From Oxytricha trifallax (lineage: Eukaryota; Ciliophora; Spirotrichea; Sporadotrichida; Oxytrichidae): DNA of 64,000 nucleotides. The number at the start of each line of letters is the position of its first letter. The first letter of the stretch is position 1. Of this stretch, positions 35,849 to 46,793 are shown in pieces. The DNA lies in assembly GCA_000711775.1 (NCBI GenBank), contig ARYC01000715.1, forward strand, positions 28,583-92,582. The letters run 5' to 3'. Under the pieces are notes generated by a model that was not told the DNA's origin, made no database searches, and saw nothing but the letters and a program-made list of their open reading frames with translations. Position numbers and translations under genes: made by a program.

Positions 35849-38749
35849 ACACGTTTGTTTTCTTGAATACTATTGTTGAAAATATTGTCAAAAGCTAAGA
35901 GTTTGTTAGAAAGATGTAAGAGGCTTCAATTAATGAAAAAATAAATTGATAATGCATCTGGATAGTCTAATATCGGTACAGTCTTAAGTTCTTATAAAAA
36001 GGCCTTTAAAACTTAAGGGTATCCAGGAATATCTTGCCAAAACATACTTTGCTTGCCTTGATTATGTTCTTTTACTTTATGATGCATTTGATCCACAACT
36101 TTGCAAATAATTTAGAAGAAGGCTTATGTTCTTTTTTAAATCTTAGCTTACCATCTTTCACTGTTCAGTACTCGAAGAAGAATCTGTTCTGATTCTTTCT
36201 TTTCTTGACAGTTTGGAATTTAGTTATAAAAATAGCTTTCCCAATCAAAGAAGGAAGCTAAGGAGGCATCATAGTCGTTTTCTTTGTCTGCTTTTCCATC
36301 TAGATTCCAAGAAATGTTCTTCCATTCTTCAATGGTGTTGTTAGATTTTCTCAAAATACATTCAACAAATGAATGCCTGAATTTTGGGATTCTAAATAAT
36401 GCAATGCTAATGAACTTTTCAATATAGTTTCTTAAGTAAAGTTCAACACCTTTTCTGCTAAATTTTGTAATAGCATCTTCTAAAGTACTATTGAGCAATT
36501 TTTAATAGTACTTTGCTATCTTTAATCTCTCTTGATTGACTTAATCTTTAGTAACTCCTTACTTCTATAAAATTTGAGGATCAAGATTTAAAGCTCCTTA
36601 TCCATCTTAACCACCTAGAAAACCAACTGAAGAAAGTTTGAGTTCTTATCTATCAAACAGTAATGTAAGCAAAGTGTAGTAATAATGTCTAAATTCATAT
36701 TTTACATTACCAGCATAGAGCAAACAATGAAAACCGAGCTCAATCATTGTCTACTGAGCTCCTATTAAATCCAAATAACTTTCGTAATAGAACATTTAAC
36801 GATTCAGCTAATCAGAATGCTTGAGTAAATGGACTATATCTCCTAGAAGACCTTCTTTCTCTTAATTAGATTTAACAAGCTTTCTACCCTTCAGTTAATC
36901 AAGATCTTTTAACTTTTTCAGCATGGTTTAAAGGTCTTTGATCTTTTAGTTACTCTTGCTCTTTTTAAAGAAAAATAAACTTGTTTCATTATCTGTAAGT
37001 ATAGGTGCTATTGTCATTTAAATACCTTTCTCACTGAGAATACCAATTGACATTTGCTAGAGTTAAGGTAAGTTTAATATCTTAAAGGATCCTTTAATTT
37101 TTCCATTAATTTTCCCAGCAACTGAAATTTTCTCGCTAAACTTCTTGACTTATTATCGAGATTGCTGAGAAGGTTGAAAATTACTTTCTAAGTTACCTTA
37201 AAATTTCAATGAAGCAGCTTTAAATCCAAATTAACTATTGCTTGAACTTTAATTCTGAACTTCTAGAGTAGACTACCTTTTTGATATACTCATACTGTTC
37301 CTAATAGCAAATGAATCTCTCCTATCGAAAAGTCTCAATTCGGTCTTTAATAACTTTTGAAAACATATATAGCACTCTCCTTTTAAGTCATTATTCATTA
37401 ATTCTTCATCATCAGATTCTTATTCTTCAATAAAATTTCTTGGCTAATGACTCTGAGATTGAAGTAAGGGATCTATATTATTAACTAGTGAGCTTATTTA
37501 AAATTCCTCAATTTTTTGCTAGGTTTTGTTCTTTTTAAGTGCATTCGGCTGTTAACTTGGCTAAATTAATTTACTTGCTCTTCTTTAGGAAGTCTTAATT
37601 GGGCTTTTGAATTTCGATTCTCTTTATGTTTTGTATTTAGCTAGCTGATTCTTTGGTTCCTTATTACGAACAGATCTTGGCTCTTCATGATCTAAGTCAT
37701 AGTAAATTAAAATATTTAAATAATCCATCGAAACTGTCATCAGAGCATTATAACAAATTAATTTATGAGTTCTTCTTCATACTTTTGACCTACTCTTTTC
37801 TTTGAAATTCTTTATTTTTATAGATACAGACTTGTAAAGTTGACTATTTCAAGGTGTTAAGAGAAGCTTGAATTTTAACAGTGGGATCCTCATATAAATC
37901 TTAGGCTATTCCCCAGTGATAAACACTTTTATTTATTTACTTGTCAAAATCGCCAAACAAAGTTGATGTCTCTTTAGATACAGCACATTCTTAGTTAGTT
38001 AATGCTTTAAAAACAGCATAGAATGGCTATTAATTTTTACCTTCAATTTTACATAGAAGATCCTTTAAAACAATTTAAATTTCCTCCTGTTATTAGAATT
38101 CTAGCTCAAATTATACTCTTCCAATAGATTTGTCATTTTTGATATTCTTCAGCTCAAATTCACAGTGCTAAGGACATAAAGCTAAAGAAAAATAGTCAAT
38201 CATGATTTTTGAGATTGGTCTCGTTTCATCATATTAGGTATACAATGACTATACATATTTTAAAATATATAAATTCTTTTACCAATGAAAAATGCTATTC
38301 AGTCAGGTCTTTAAACATACAATCAATTATAAAGCTTTAAGGTATAATGACCTAATAAAGTTTTGTTACATATTAAAATATTTTACAGTATAATTTCCTT
38401 AGGAATCTGGGGTAAAAGGCTCGCTCGTAAAATTTAGATCGTCATCTTCTCCAAGACTCAATTTTAAGACAAGTTTTTCTCTCTATATATTAAATTGATA
38501 CTCTTGCAGAATAATACATTTTGAAATCTGAAGTAATTTGCTTTGAAAAGTTAAGGCACTTACCATTGTCAATTTTTGAAATACAAACGTGTTAAATGAT
38601 ACTTAAAATGATAGAGGTTCATTTGGTTTGTATAAATTTGCATAATTAATAGAATCCCCAAGTAAGTCTTAGGCAATCTGCTCAATAGTAATTTAAGTAA
38701 CTCTGGGAAAATTCTTCGAAACTCTTGCTAATCTCTAGGAATTAGACAT
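34737..38749 (-). CDS. Unassigned large C2-like plus helical protein, with introns and an (AAT)n IES
   Basis: ATG at 38749-38747 starts MSNSQRLARVSKNFPRV; TGA is at 34739-34737 after a C-terminal helix and acidic tail. A 36-bp intron (gtaagtgcc...cttcag) and a roughly 150-bp interruption near 38245-38395 separate N-terminal pieces. Residues from about 38220 to 37870 form a beta-rich stretch ending VQFELEF, suggestive of a C2 domain. The rest is helical, including LEDAITKFSRKGVELYLRNYI and a block with EQRLILTHEFIRKYF followed by FFFHWSYNIRE. That HWS..R block recalls large HEAT-like proteins such as DUF1765, but I am not confident. Gln/Ser linkers lie at about 37150-37650. Confidence 0.55.
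35753..35847. repeat. (AAT)n microsatellite forming an IES, 13-bp pointer
   Basis: About 80 bp of uninterrupted AAT/TAA repeat lie between two copies of TACACGTTTGTTT (35740-35752 and 35848-35860). On the minus strand, deleting 108 bp gives the open reading KKTNVYDSAAMTRSF, continuous with the flanking helical domain. Confidence 0.85.
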
Positions 38750-39136
38750 CTTTGAGTTCAAAGTGGGATCGAACTCTTATTGCATACAGCATAAAATTTA
38801 ACCCATACTTGTTTTACAATTTAATAAATGATTCTGGATATTATATTTTCCTTTGATATTTAAATTTAGGGGTAGCATAAAATAGATCCCCTATCTGAAC
38901 GCTTTATAGTTTTATTTAATTCTCATGCAGTAAAATTTTAATATTAAATTTTAAAAAAGTAAATTTATGATTGATTATTTTATTATAATAATAATTTTTC
39001 AGGCTAAATAGAATTTTTCTAAATAAATTTCAAAAATAATATGGATGAGCATGTAGTATCCTAAACCAAATTTAGCATCATTATATTAATATTTTGAGAG
39101 TTATGTAAATTAAACTATTTTTAAGAAAACTAATTA
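38750..39136. other. Divergent intergenic region
   Basis: AT-rich DNA lies between the minus-strand start at 38749 and the plus-strand start at 39137. No coding frame or structured repeat was seen. It probably contains the upstream regions of both genes and germline-limited spacer. Confidence 0.4.
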
Positions 39137-41467
39137 ATGGAATAAAGAAAATAAGAAGACTAAAAGTCTTCTGGGAGGACTCCAAGACCAGACAGGTTTC
39201 TGTAGCCAGTAAAAGATATTAAAAATTTTAGCTCTGTTCTACATTCACAACAAAGCCTAACTAAAAATTTAAATCCAAGAATAAGATTAAAGCAAGGTCA
39301 TTTAAGTAAACCATTACGAAGAAAATTAGCTTCATAAGATTCGAGAATCGAATAGTATAGAAATTTTTACTAGTAACAGTCTTAATCTGGTATAAATTCC
39401 AAAAGAAATTAGAATTAAAACTTGATCGTAGAAGATCAATAAATTAAAGAAATAGATGAACAAGTGAATTCAAATACTAAAAGAAGAGTTTAAGGTTTTA
39501 AGTATTCCGTTCCAGATTTTGGATTTAATGATAATAAACTTTATGAAGAATTGTGTGAGATAGACAACGACTAAAATAGCTCTTTATGGAGGTTTTTCTA
39601 CGATTCAGTTAAAAAGTACCCGAAGTTTGAGAGACTTGAAAATTACATCAAAGAAGTCAAACAACAAAAGCTACTTAAAAAAGAAGAGAGCAGTTAAGTA
39701 TTAAAGAAGTAAAATAACAATGATCCTAATCAAAGCTATGGAGGTTCTTCTAAACCTCAAAGGCCAAAATAGACAGTTAATTGGAGTATGGATGTCATAA
39801 GATAGTCTAGTTAATCAAACGATCCAACAGGTTTAATGCAGGCTATTGACAATTAATCATAAAGACAGAATCTCTCTGGCAATGAATTGAAACTTTTGGA
39901 AACTAAAAGAATTATGAATGAAATGCATGAATAGTTCCTTAGGTCTTCTTAAAATTTAGATAACATTAAATCCCTTATCAAGTTTAAACCTCTTGACTCT
40001 TAATTACATACCATTTAATACTCAGCTATTCCTTCAAAAATTGATAAAATTTGGAAATAAGATGTTATATCTCTTGTAAATACATTTGATGAAGAATCAA
40101 GGCTTCATTAAAGCAATGATAATAGAAAAATAAATTTGCCTTTAACTAATGTTCATAGTCCAAAAAATAGCCAACATTAATCGATATAAAGTCCCACTGT
40201 TTAATTCAGAAGGCCTTCATCAGTTCAAATGAACAGCCAAAAATAGATTAAATAAATTAAAAACATGTTAAAACAATTAGAAGAGCTAGCTGAAGAATTA
40301 TTCAGTTATTGCATTGAGACTCTAGTAAATTTTATCAAACTTCTTAAGGAGCATGCGGTTGCAGAACCATCTAAGAAAAAGAAAAAATACTTAATTAATC
40401 GATTATATGTTTACAAGTATTGCTTGTAGATTCTTAAGGATTAAAGGCAATTTGATTTAGTAGAATCAAAGCTATTTAACACTTTCGTTGAAAATGAATT
40501 CTTGATATTAAAGCAATTTGTGTATCCCCTTCTCAAAAACTTATAAAAATATTTTCAAGTCACCAATAAACTTGAAAATCATTCATACTGCTAAGTTATT
40601 TACAAAAACCTATTGAAATTTAAAGTCAAATAAACTGACGATAATATAATGAATGAATCAATTCTTAACCCAAACTAAAGCATTAAATCAATCCAAAATT
40701 ATGGTAATATTGATATTGAAAAACAGAGGCCAATGTCTTAGAAAATAGATATCCGATATCCTACATTAGACTTAGGAAAAAATGGTGACACTATCTAGAT
40801 TAAATCAGGGGATATTTCTTAAGATGATGATATTTGCAACATTCATATCCCATAATCCTCAGTAAGGGTTCAAAGTCAACTCATAAATCCTAGTTCCATG
40901 AATGGATCTTTTAATTACCCGGACTATCTTAGTAATAAATATCTCATTGAAAAGTAAAGTTAACTATCAAGTATTCATTCCAATAGAAGAGTTTAGAGTA
41001 AGCTAGAAAAAGTGAGATTAAAAAGATAGAAATTTTAAAGCTTACAGAACAGCCTCGAAACTGATTAATTAAATCAGATATATTTGAATGATTGTCTTTA
41101 AAAAGTCAATGTCACATCTTCAAGATTTAGCGGGACTGCAAACAGAAAATTAAGAAGAAATAGTTGTAACACTTAAGATCAGTCATTAATAGCTAAATAA
41201 AATGAAACTTCCCTCAAAGAAGTAGAGGTTTCAAAAAAGATTAATGATTTAGTTCTGAATAGAAATCCGTATGCGGCTAAATTTATTGGGAAAATGATTC
41301 CTAATAAATAAGTTCACTAGCTTATTCCATAAATAGATATTGGATCAAAACTAAGAAATTTTATAATATATTATTTTAATCGCTTTTACAAAAGAATAAG
41401 TTTAAGAAACTCATTTGAAAGATAAAATCAATAAAAAAACTACCTTGAAAAAATATTTAATTCATGA
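39137..41467 (+). CDS. Unassigned 776-residue Gln/Asn/Ser-rich protein, uninterrupted ORF
   Basis: A single frame of 777 codons runs from ATG 39137 to TGA 41465-41467 with TAA/TAG as Gln and no intron or IES. The N-terminal 230 residues are basic and disordered. A short conserved-looking segment follows (NSSLWRFFYDSVKKYPKFERLENYI). The centre (about 40250-40600) is helical (MLKQLEELAEELFSYCIETLVNFIKLLKEH), and the C-terminus is again low-complexity. No family was recognised. It is the longest single open frame in the window. Confidence 0.8.
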
Positions 41468-41558
41468 TTTTTTATTAATAAATACTAAAATTTTAATTTG
41501 AAATAATCTTAAGAAAAGGAAAAAAGTTAAAGTTCTCTGTAAATCAAAATAAATATAA

Positions 41559-43071
41559 TCAAAGTGCAGCTAAAATAGCTTTCTTATCTTGCTCTGGCAT
41601 TTGATAGTTCTATTTGGCCATTGAACTGCTTGCATACATGTTATCTTCTGTAACCTCTTTGAGTACCTTAACAAAAGGAGGAATCTTAAGTTCTTTCTCT
41701 TATTTAGTAGTCTCAATACGTAATAGTGAAGGAGATCCCTCAACATTGCAAAAAGTATCAACCATGAAATATTGCTGCTCATAAATGAAACATTGTCTGA
41801 ATTTTTTGAGTTAACGCATTGATGGATCTCTTTATTGTTCAAAGAGTTCAATGTACTCTCTAGCTGAAATTTGACGCTTCTTTAAGATTCTTTCATTGTT
41901 CTGGTAGAATCTTATTTCATGGTTATAGTTGAAAGAATCATTCTTTCCAACTTTTCTAACAAAGTTTTCAACTTAATCTCCAGTTGCCATTAAGAAAGTT
42001 TCCTCGATCTAGAAAAACTCTTTCTTGACGTTTTTAGGCAAGCTAATTTCATATTCACCAGGTTTAGTAATGAGCAAGAATTTCTTATGGAATGAAGTTG
42101 GTGTGGGGAGTCCAATGAATTTAAGGACAGTATCTAAGCACCTATCAATTTTCTTCTGGAAACCTTATTCTCTGTTGTCAATAATTGAGAAATGTGGATG
42201 TCCGACCCATGCATTAATGAGCTTTTTATCTAATTCTATGGCTTCCTCTTATGATTCATATCTTGCTTCGTTGTTTGCTGAGGTGTAGAATTCTTAAGCG
42301 CCGTCAGCACTAGTAACTAAGTGCATAACAGCTTCGTATCTTCTATCTCTAAGTTGGATTGTACTCCATCCTGTTTCATCGAGGATAGCTTGCCAAATAT
42401 TCTCAGAAGTATAAGCTGAGCCATCCATAACACCTCTATCACAAATAATGATAGTAGGCTAGTCTTAGTTTAAGGCAATTTCAATGAATATATCCTCTAA
42501 AGACATCTGCATTTTCATCACATTGATTTGGAATCTAACTGCATCTGCAAAAGTTAATTTTCTGGTTTCAATCATAGCTCCACCCTTCATCAAGAGAGTA
42601 GCAGCTTCTGGAACTTAGAGTACTCTGAAGCCTAACTATGTAAGTAAAAAAATATATTTGCTTGTAACCCAATAGTAAAAGGATTTTTGAAAAATATTAA
42701 AGGAATATTATTAAAACTATTATAAATCTTATTAATTTTATTAGTTAAAAAATATTTTAAATCCAAATTTAAAACAAACATTGGATATATAATAAAACTT
42801 AAACAATAAAGGATTTTCAAGAATTATAGTAACAATATTGATTGTTTTCTCACCTCTTTCGTGTGGTCTAATTAATTGATATGGTTTTAAGCACAGTAGA
42901 GAGTGTAGCTAGAGCTGTAGTTTTACCAGCGCATGGCCCACCTGTTAAGCAAATCCTAGTAATGGGATGCTTTGAGTCTGACAAGACTTTTGAGTGATCG
43001 AGTGAGTCGTCCCTCATTCTTTTGGTGAGATTGTTTTAGTCCATCTCTACGAAACTAGAATTTGATCTCAT
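41559..43071 (-). CDS. TTD14-like P-loop GTPase with C-terminal CYTH domain
   Basis: The N-terminal P-loop reads RICLTGGPCAGKTTALATL (about 42885-42945, minus). After an AT-rich interruption (about 42640-42850, probably an IES) it continues GFRVLQVPEAATLLMKGGAMI, then IICDRGVMDGSAY, then a CYTH-like domain with ENFVRKVGKNDSFNYNHEIR, YIELFEQQRDPSMRQLKKFR, CFIYEQQYFMVDTF and LKIPPFVKVLKEVT. TGA is at 41561-41559. This is the domain order of the TTD14/AAA-CYTH family; the Drosophila member binds GTP and phosphatidylinositol phosphates in TRPL trafficking. The chosen ATG at 43071 is the first in frame after an upstream stop. An extra 5' exon is possible. Confidence 0.85.
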
Positions 43072-43741
43072 CACACTCTTTGGTTAATGAACTTCTTCCA
43101 AGCCATTTGTATGATCTGAAATTGTAGTTTCCCCTTCATTTTCATCTAGTAAGATACTCGATGAAATCTTTATTTAAGAAACTTAATTTCATAATTAATA
43201 ATTTGTTTTATTTCTTTTCAGGGGCATTGTTTTCAGGTATATTTTATATTAATAGTTGCTTTAATAGTTGATTTTTGAAATGTAAAGTTAATTTCATTTT
43301 GTTTAATAAATTTACTGTATCTGCTTAAATTATATATTAAAATTTAAATCAATTTAACATTATAAGTTGTTAAGAGTAAATCATACTTAGAAATCAAAAA
43401 TTAGATAAAAATACAAGATAAAATATTACAAAATCCATCTATGAATCAATCATTACTATTTAATTATATATATATATATATTTACATTATATAATTAAGA
43501 TAAAATATGATTCAGCAATTATTAACTTTAATAAACTTAATTTTATTAATAAATTATAAATCTTCTTTCTAGCCTTTAAATATTCGTCATCTTTAATCTT
43601 GGCTTCCAGCTTCATTTTTTAGTATTTTTAATGCTGAACTGACTCTTGATAGTTAAAATAACTCATAGTAAAGAAAACTAATCCTAATAGAAGTGCCAGG
43701 TAAAACCACTAATCATTTTGACCTAGCTGCTAGGCTGAATG
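43072..43741. other. Mostly AT-rich spacer with a short membrane-protein-like minus ORF
   Basis: 43190-43560 is AT-rich with a (TA)n run near 43465-43482. At 43560-43735 the minus strand reads an open stretch with a likely membrane helix (WFYLALLLGLVFFTMSYF) and a charged tail (KMKLEAKIKDDEYLKARKK). It may be a coding segment of a small membrane protein cut by the adjacent inverted repeat. No start was found. Confidence 0.35.
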
Positions 43742-44715
43742 ATTATTAAGCGAGTATAATTAAAATGGGGAGACAGTTAAAATTAAATCAAAAAAGAGAT
43801 TAAATAAAATTATGATCATCTCAATACACAAGAGTAAAGATGCAACAGTCACTAGTTTGAATTATATTTGAGTAGATCCTTATTTAAATTTAATTAACTA
43901 ATCAACTAACTAAAAATGGAATTTTAGCTTTTTTATCATCTTTTCTGATTTTTTTTATTTTTGTTCATCGATCAAGTAGATGCTGTAGCTGATCTTCAAG
44001 TTTTTTCATAATTTTCATAGATATCTTCAGGGTATCTTCAGGATATCTTCCTTAATAAATTTAAAGTGTGGAGAGTGTGGAGCCCAACATCCACAAAAAC
44101 AGTAGAAATAGCACTAATATTCTCAAAATCAAGCATTATTATGAGTCTGGTTGAAATTCTAGAGAATTTCAAAATTTTACATCACTGATTTTTTCTTAGT
44201 TTTCATCAACATCATCTTCATTATCATCTTCAACATTAGACATTACAACTATGAATTTTAGAAAAACAAGATGTTTTAGAAAAAATCCCAGACTCATAAT
44301 AATGCTTGATTTGGAGATTATTAGTGCTATTACTACTATTATTGTCAATATTGGGCTCCACACTCTCCATACTCTCCACACTCTCCACACTTTAAAATTT
44401 TTAAGGAAGATATCCTGAAGATACCCTGAAGATATCTATGAAAATTATGGAAAAAACTTGAAGATCAGCTACAGCATCTACTTGATCGATGAACAAAAAT
44501 CAAAAAAATCAGAAAAGATGATAAAAAAGCAAAAATTCCATTTTTAGTTAGTTGAATAGTTAATTAAATTTAAATAAGGATCTACTCAAATATAATTCAA
44601 ACTAGTCACTGTTGCATCTTTACTCTTGTGTATTGAGATGATCATAATTTTATTTAATCTCTTTTTTGATTTAATTTTAACTGTCTCCCCATTTTAATCA
44701 TACTCGCTTAATAAT
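43742..44715. repeat. 974-bp large inverted repeat (foldback element)
   Basis: The left arm (43742-44092) and right arm (44349-44715) are inverse complements with a few differences and small indels. Ends read ATTATTAAGCGAG and complement. The arms include GTGGAGAGTGTGGAG-type repeats next to the loop. The 250-bp centre is not symmetric and has no convincing gene. No clear flanking duplication was found. It lies next to the possible membrane-protein segment at 43560-43735. Confidence 0.85.
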
Positions 44716-45451
44716 AGATTTAAAAACCCCCGCTATTCCTTCAAATATTTTAATTCAAAAATTTCAAGCTATCAAAATTCTTTTTTTTATTAAAACTAAA
44801 TCAAATATTCCACACTATTATAATTAAAATTATTATAACTTTAAAAGATAAGTCAAGTATGGATTTCTAAGATATTAATTAAAATAGGTTTCAGCAATTT
44901 TTTAATAACTATAACTATATAAAAGATGATTTCTAATTGCCAATAATAAATAAAAATTTATACTTGGTATGATATGGTATATAATTAATTTAATACAAAA
45001 TTCAATATATTCTAAGTTTCAAAAAGATATCTAAATCAAATTCATCATAGTAAAGTTATAAACTTTAAACAAAAATTTAGTTTAAAATATCAAACAACCA
45101 ATTAAAAAATGTTATAAATAAATACCGTTCCTGCATTTCGATTCAAATTTTAAAATAATTTATATTCTTATAGTTTAAATTAATAAGAGAATATATTCCT
45201 CAAAATATTATCTTTCTATAAATCCTCATATATACTTAAATTTAAAATTCTAAATTAAAATTAAAGCAATGAAAAATTTAGAATTTTATTGCTAAGTAAG
45301 TTTTTCAATGTTTAGTTGCTATTAACTTGACTCCATTTCAAATATATAACTATAAATTAATAAATAGCGCCTATTTAAAATCGCAAAGTATTAAATTTAT
45401 AGATAAAAGGGACTCTAAGAAAATTAAGTTATAACAATTTATAATTCATTA
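44716..45451. other. AT-rich intergenic region upstream of hydroxyacyl-CoA dehydrogenase
   Basis: Very AT-rich with stops in all frames. No coding stretch or repeat stood out. It presumably contains the dehydrogenase promoter near its right end. Confidence 0.4.
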
Positions 45452-46435
45452 ATGATTTACTCCAAAGGATATTAATTCACAAGAAGATTCTTCTCTGTAC
45501 GGAATGCTTATATATCCTTTTATTATTCTTGTTTTAGGTTAAATCAGTGGGTATCGTCGGTTCAGGACAAATGGGTACTGGTATCGGTATTGTCGCAAGC
45601 AGAGTGGCTGGAGTCAATGTGAAATTTGTTGATCCCAAGGATGAATCACTTAGAAAGAGTGAATCCTTCATTTCATCATGGTGCGATAAAGAAATCTCAA
45701 AATAAAAGATGACTGCCGAAGAAAAGACTGCTGTTCTCTCAAGAATCTCCTTCCATAACAGCATTGAAAAGCTTAATGATGTAGATTTTGCAGTAGAGGT
45801 AAGCATTTATATTTTTAGTAAAAACTAACCAACTTTAGGCAGCTAATGAGGACTTCAACCTAAAACATAAAATCTTTACTGAATTAGCAAAACACACTCC
45901 TTCTCATGCAATTCTTGCATCAAACACTTCTTCAATTTCAATCTCTAAGATTGCTGGAGTTGTCCCACACAGAGCTCATTAAATTATTGGCATGCATTTC
46001 ATGAACCCAGTACCAGTTATGCAACTGGTCGAAGTCATCACAGCACTCTAAACAGACCAAAACACTCTTAAAACTACCCTTGATTTGGCTGAGAGAATGA
46101 AGAAGACAACCACTATTGCTAAGGATGTCCCAGGCTTCATTGCAAACAGAATTCTCATTCCTTATATTAATGAAGCAATATTCACTCTTTATGAAGGTAT
46201 TGGAACTATTGAAGATATCGATAAGACCATGAAATTAGGTACCAACGTACCCATGGGCCCACTAACCTTGGCTGACTTTATCGGTCTTGATACAGTATTA
46301 GCTATCACAAAAGTTTTACACACTGAGCTAGGAGACTCTAAATACAGACCATGCCCACTCCTTGTAAACTATGTTAATGCAGGATACCTTGGAAAGAAGT
46401 CAGGTAAAGGTTTCTATGATTACACCAAGAAATGA
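45452..46435 (+). CDS. HADH: 3-hydroxyacyl-CoA dehydrogenase, mitochondrial type
   Basis: ATG is at 45452 and TGA at 46433-46435. Introns of 41 bp (45497-45537) and 40 bp give exactly 301 codons. Exon 1 encodes a short Arg-rich, Phe-rich leader (SKGYQFTRRFFS) that suits mitochondrial import. The Rossmann fold follows at once ([15 protein letters not shown]), then [22 protein letters not shown], the catalytic-histidine segment [17 protein letters not shown], and the C-terminal domain ([40 protein letters not shown]). It oxidises L-3-hydroxyacyl-CoA with NAD+ in beta-oxidation. Length matches HADH. There is no IES. Confidence 0.94.
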
Positions 46436-46793
46436 GTTGTTAACTATAATAACTATCTAACTTGATGATATGCATAGTAATACATACAGAGATTACTTAT
46501 TTTATTTAACATTCTTACAAGATTTTACAATATCAAAATCTTTTTTTATTTCTCTTTTTTTGAAAGATTACATACTCTTTTCATGATAATCTAAATTAAT
46601 AGTTGTAGTAATGCATTTTTATTGAAATTAATTCAAAAATCTTTTTAAAAATCCTATTTTATTAATTATATTATTGGGAGTATTCATAATTTATATCAAC
46701 TTAAAAAGCGTAAAAGCTGGTTAGTGATAGTTAAATTATAATTAAACTACTTTAATTTTTATTAATTATTAAATTAAATTGATTTTTGCAATA
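46436..46793. other. Spacer between HADH and histidine kinase
   Basis: AT-rich, with no reading frame or repeat recognised. Confidence 0.4.

Noticed and set aside
43465..43482. (TA)n tract as a regulatory site or origin
   Set aside because: Short simple repeats are expected in such AT-rich DNA and nothing else supports a function.
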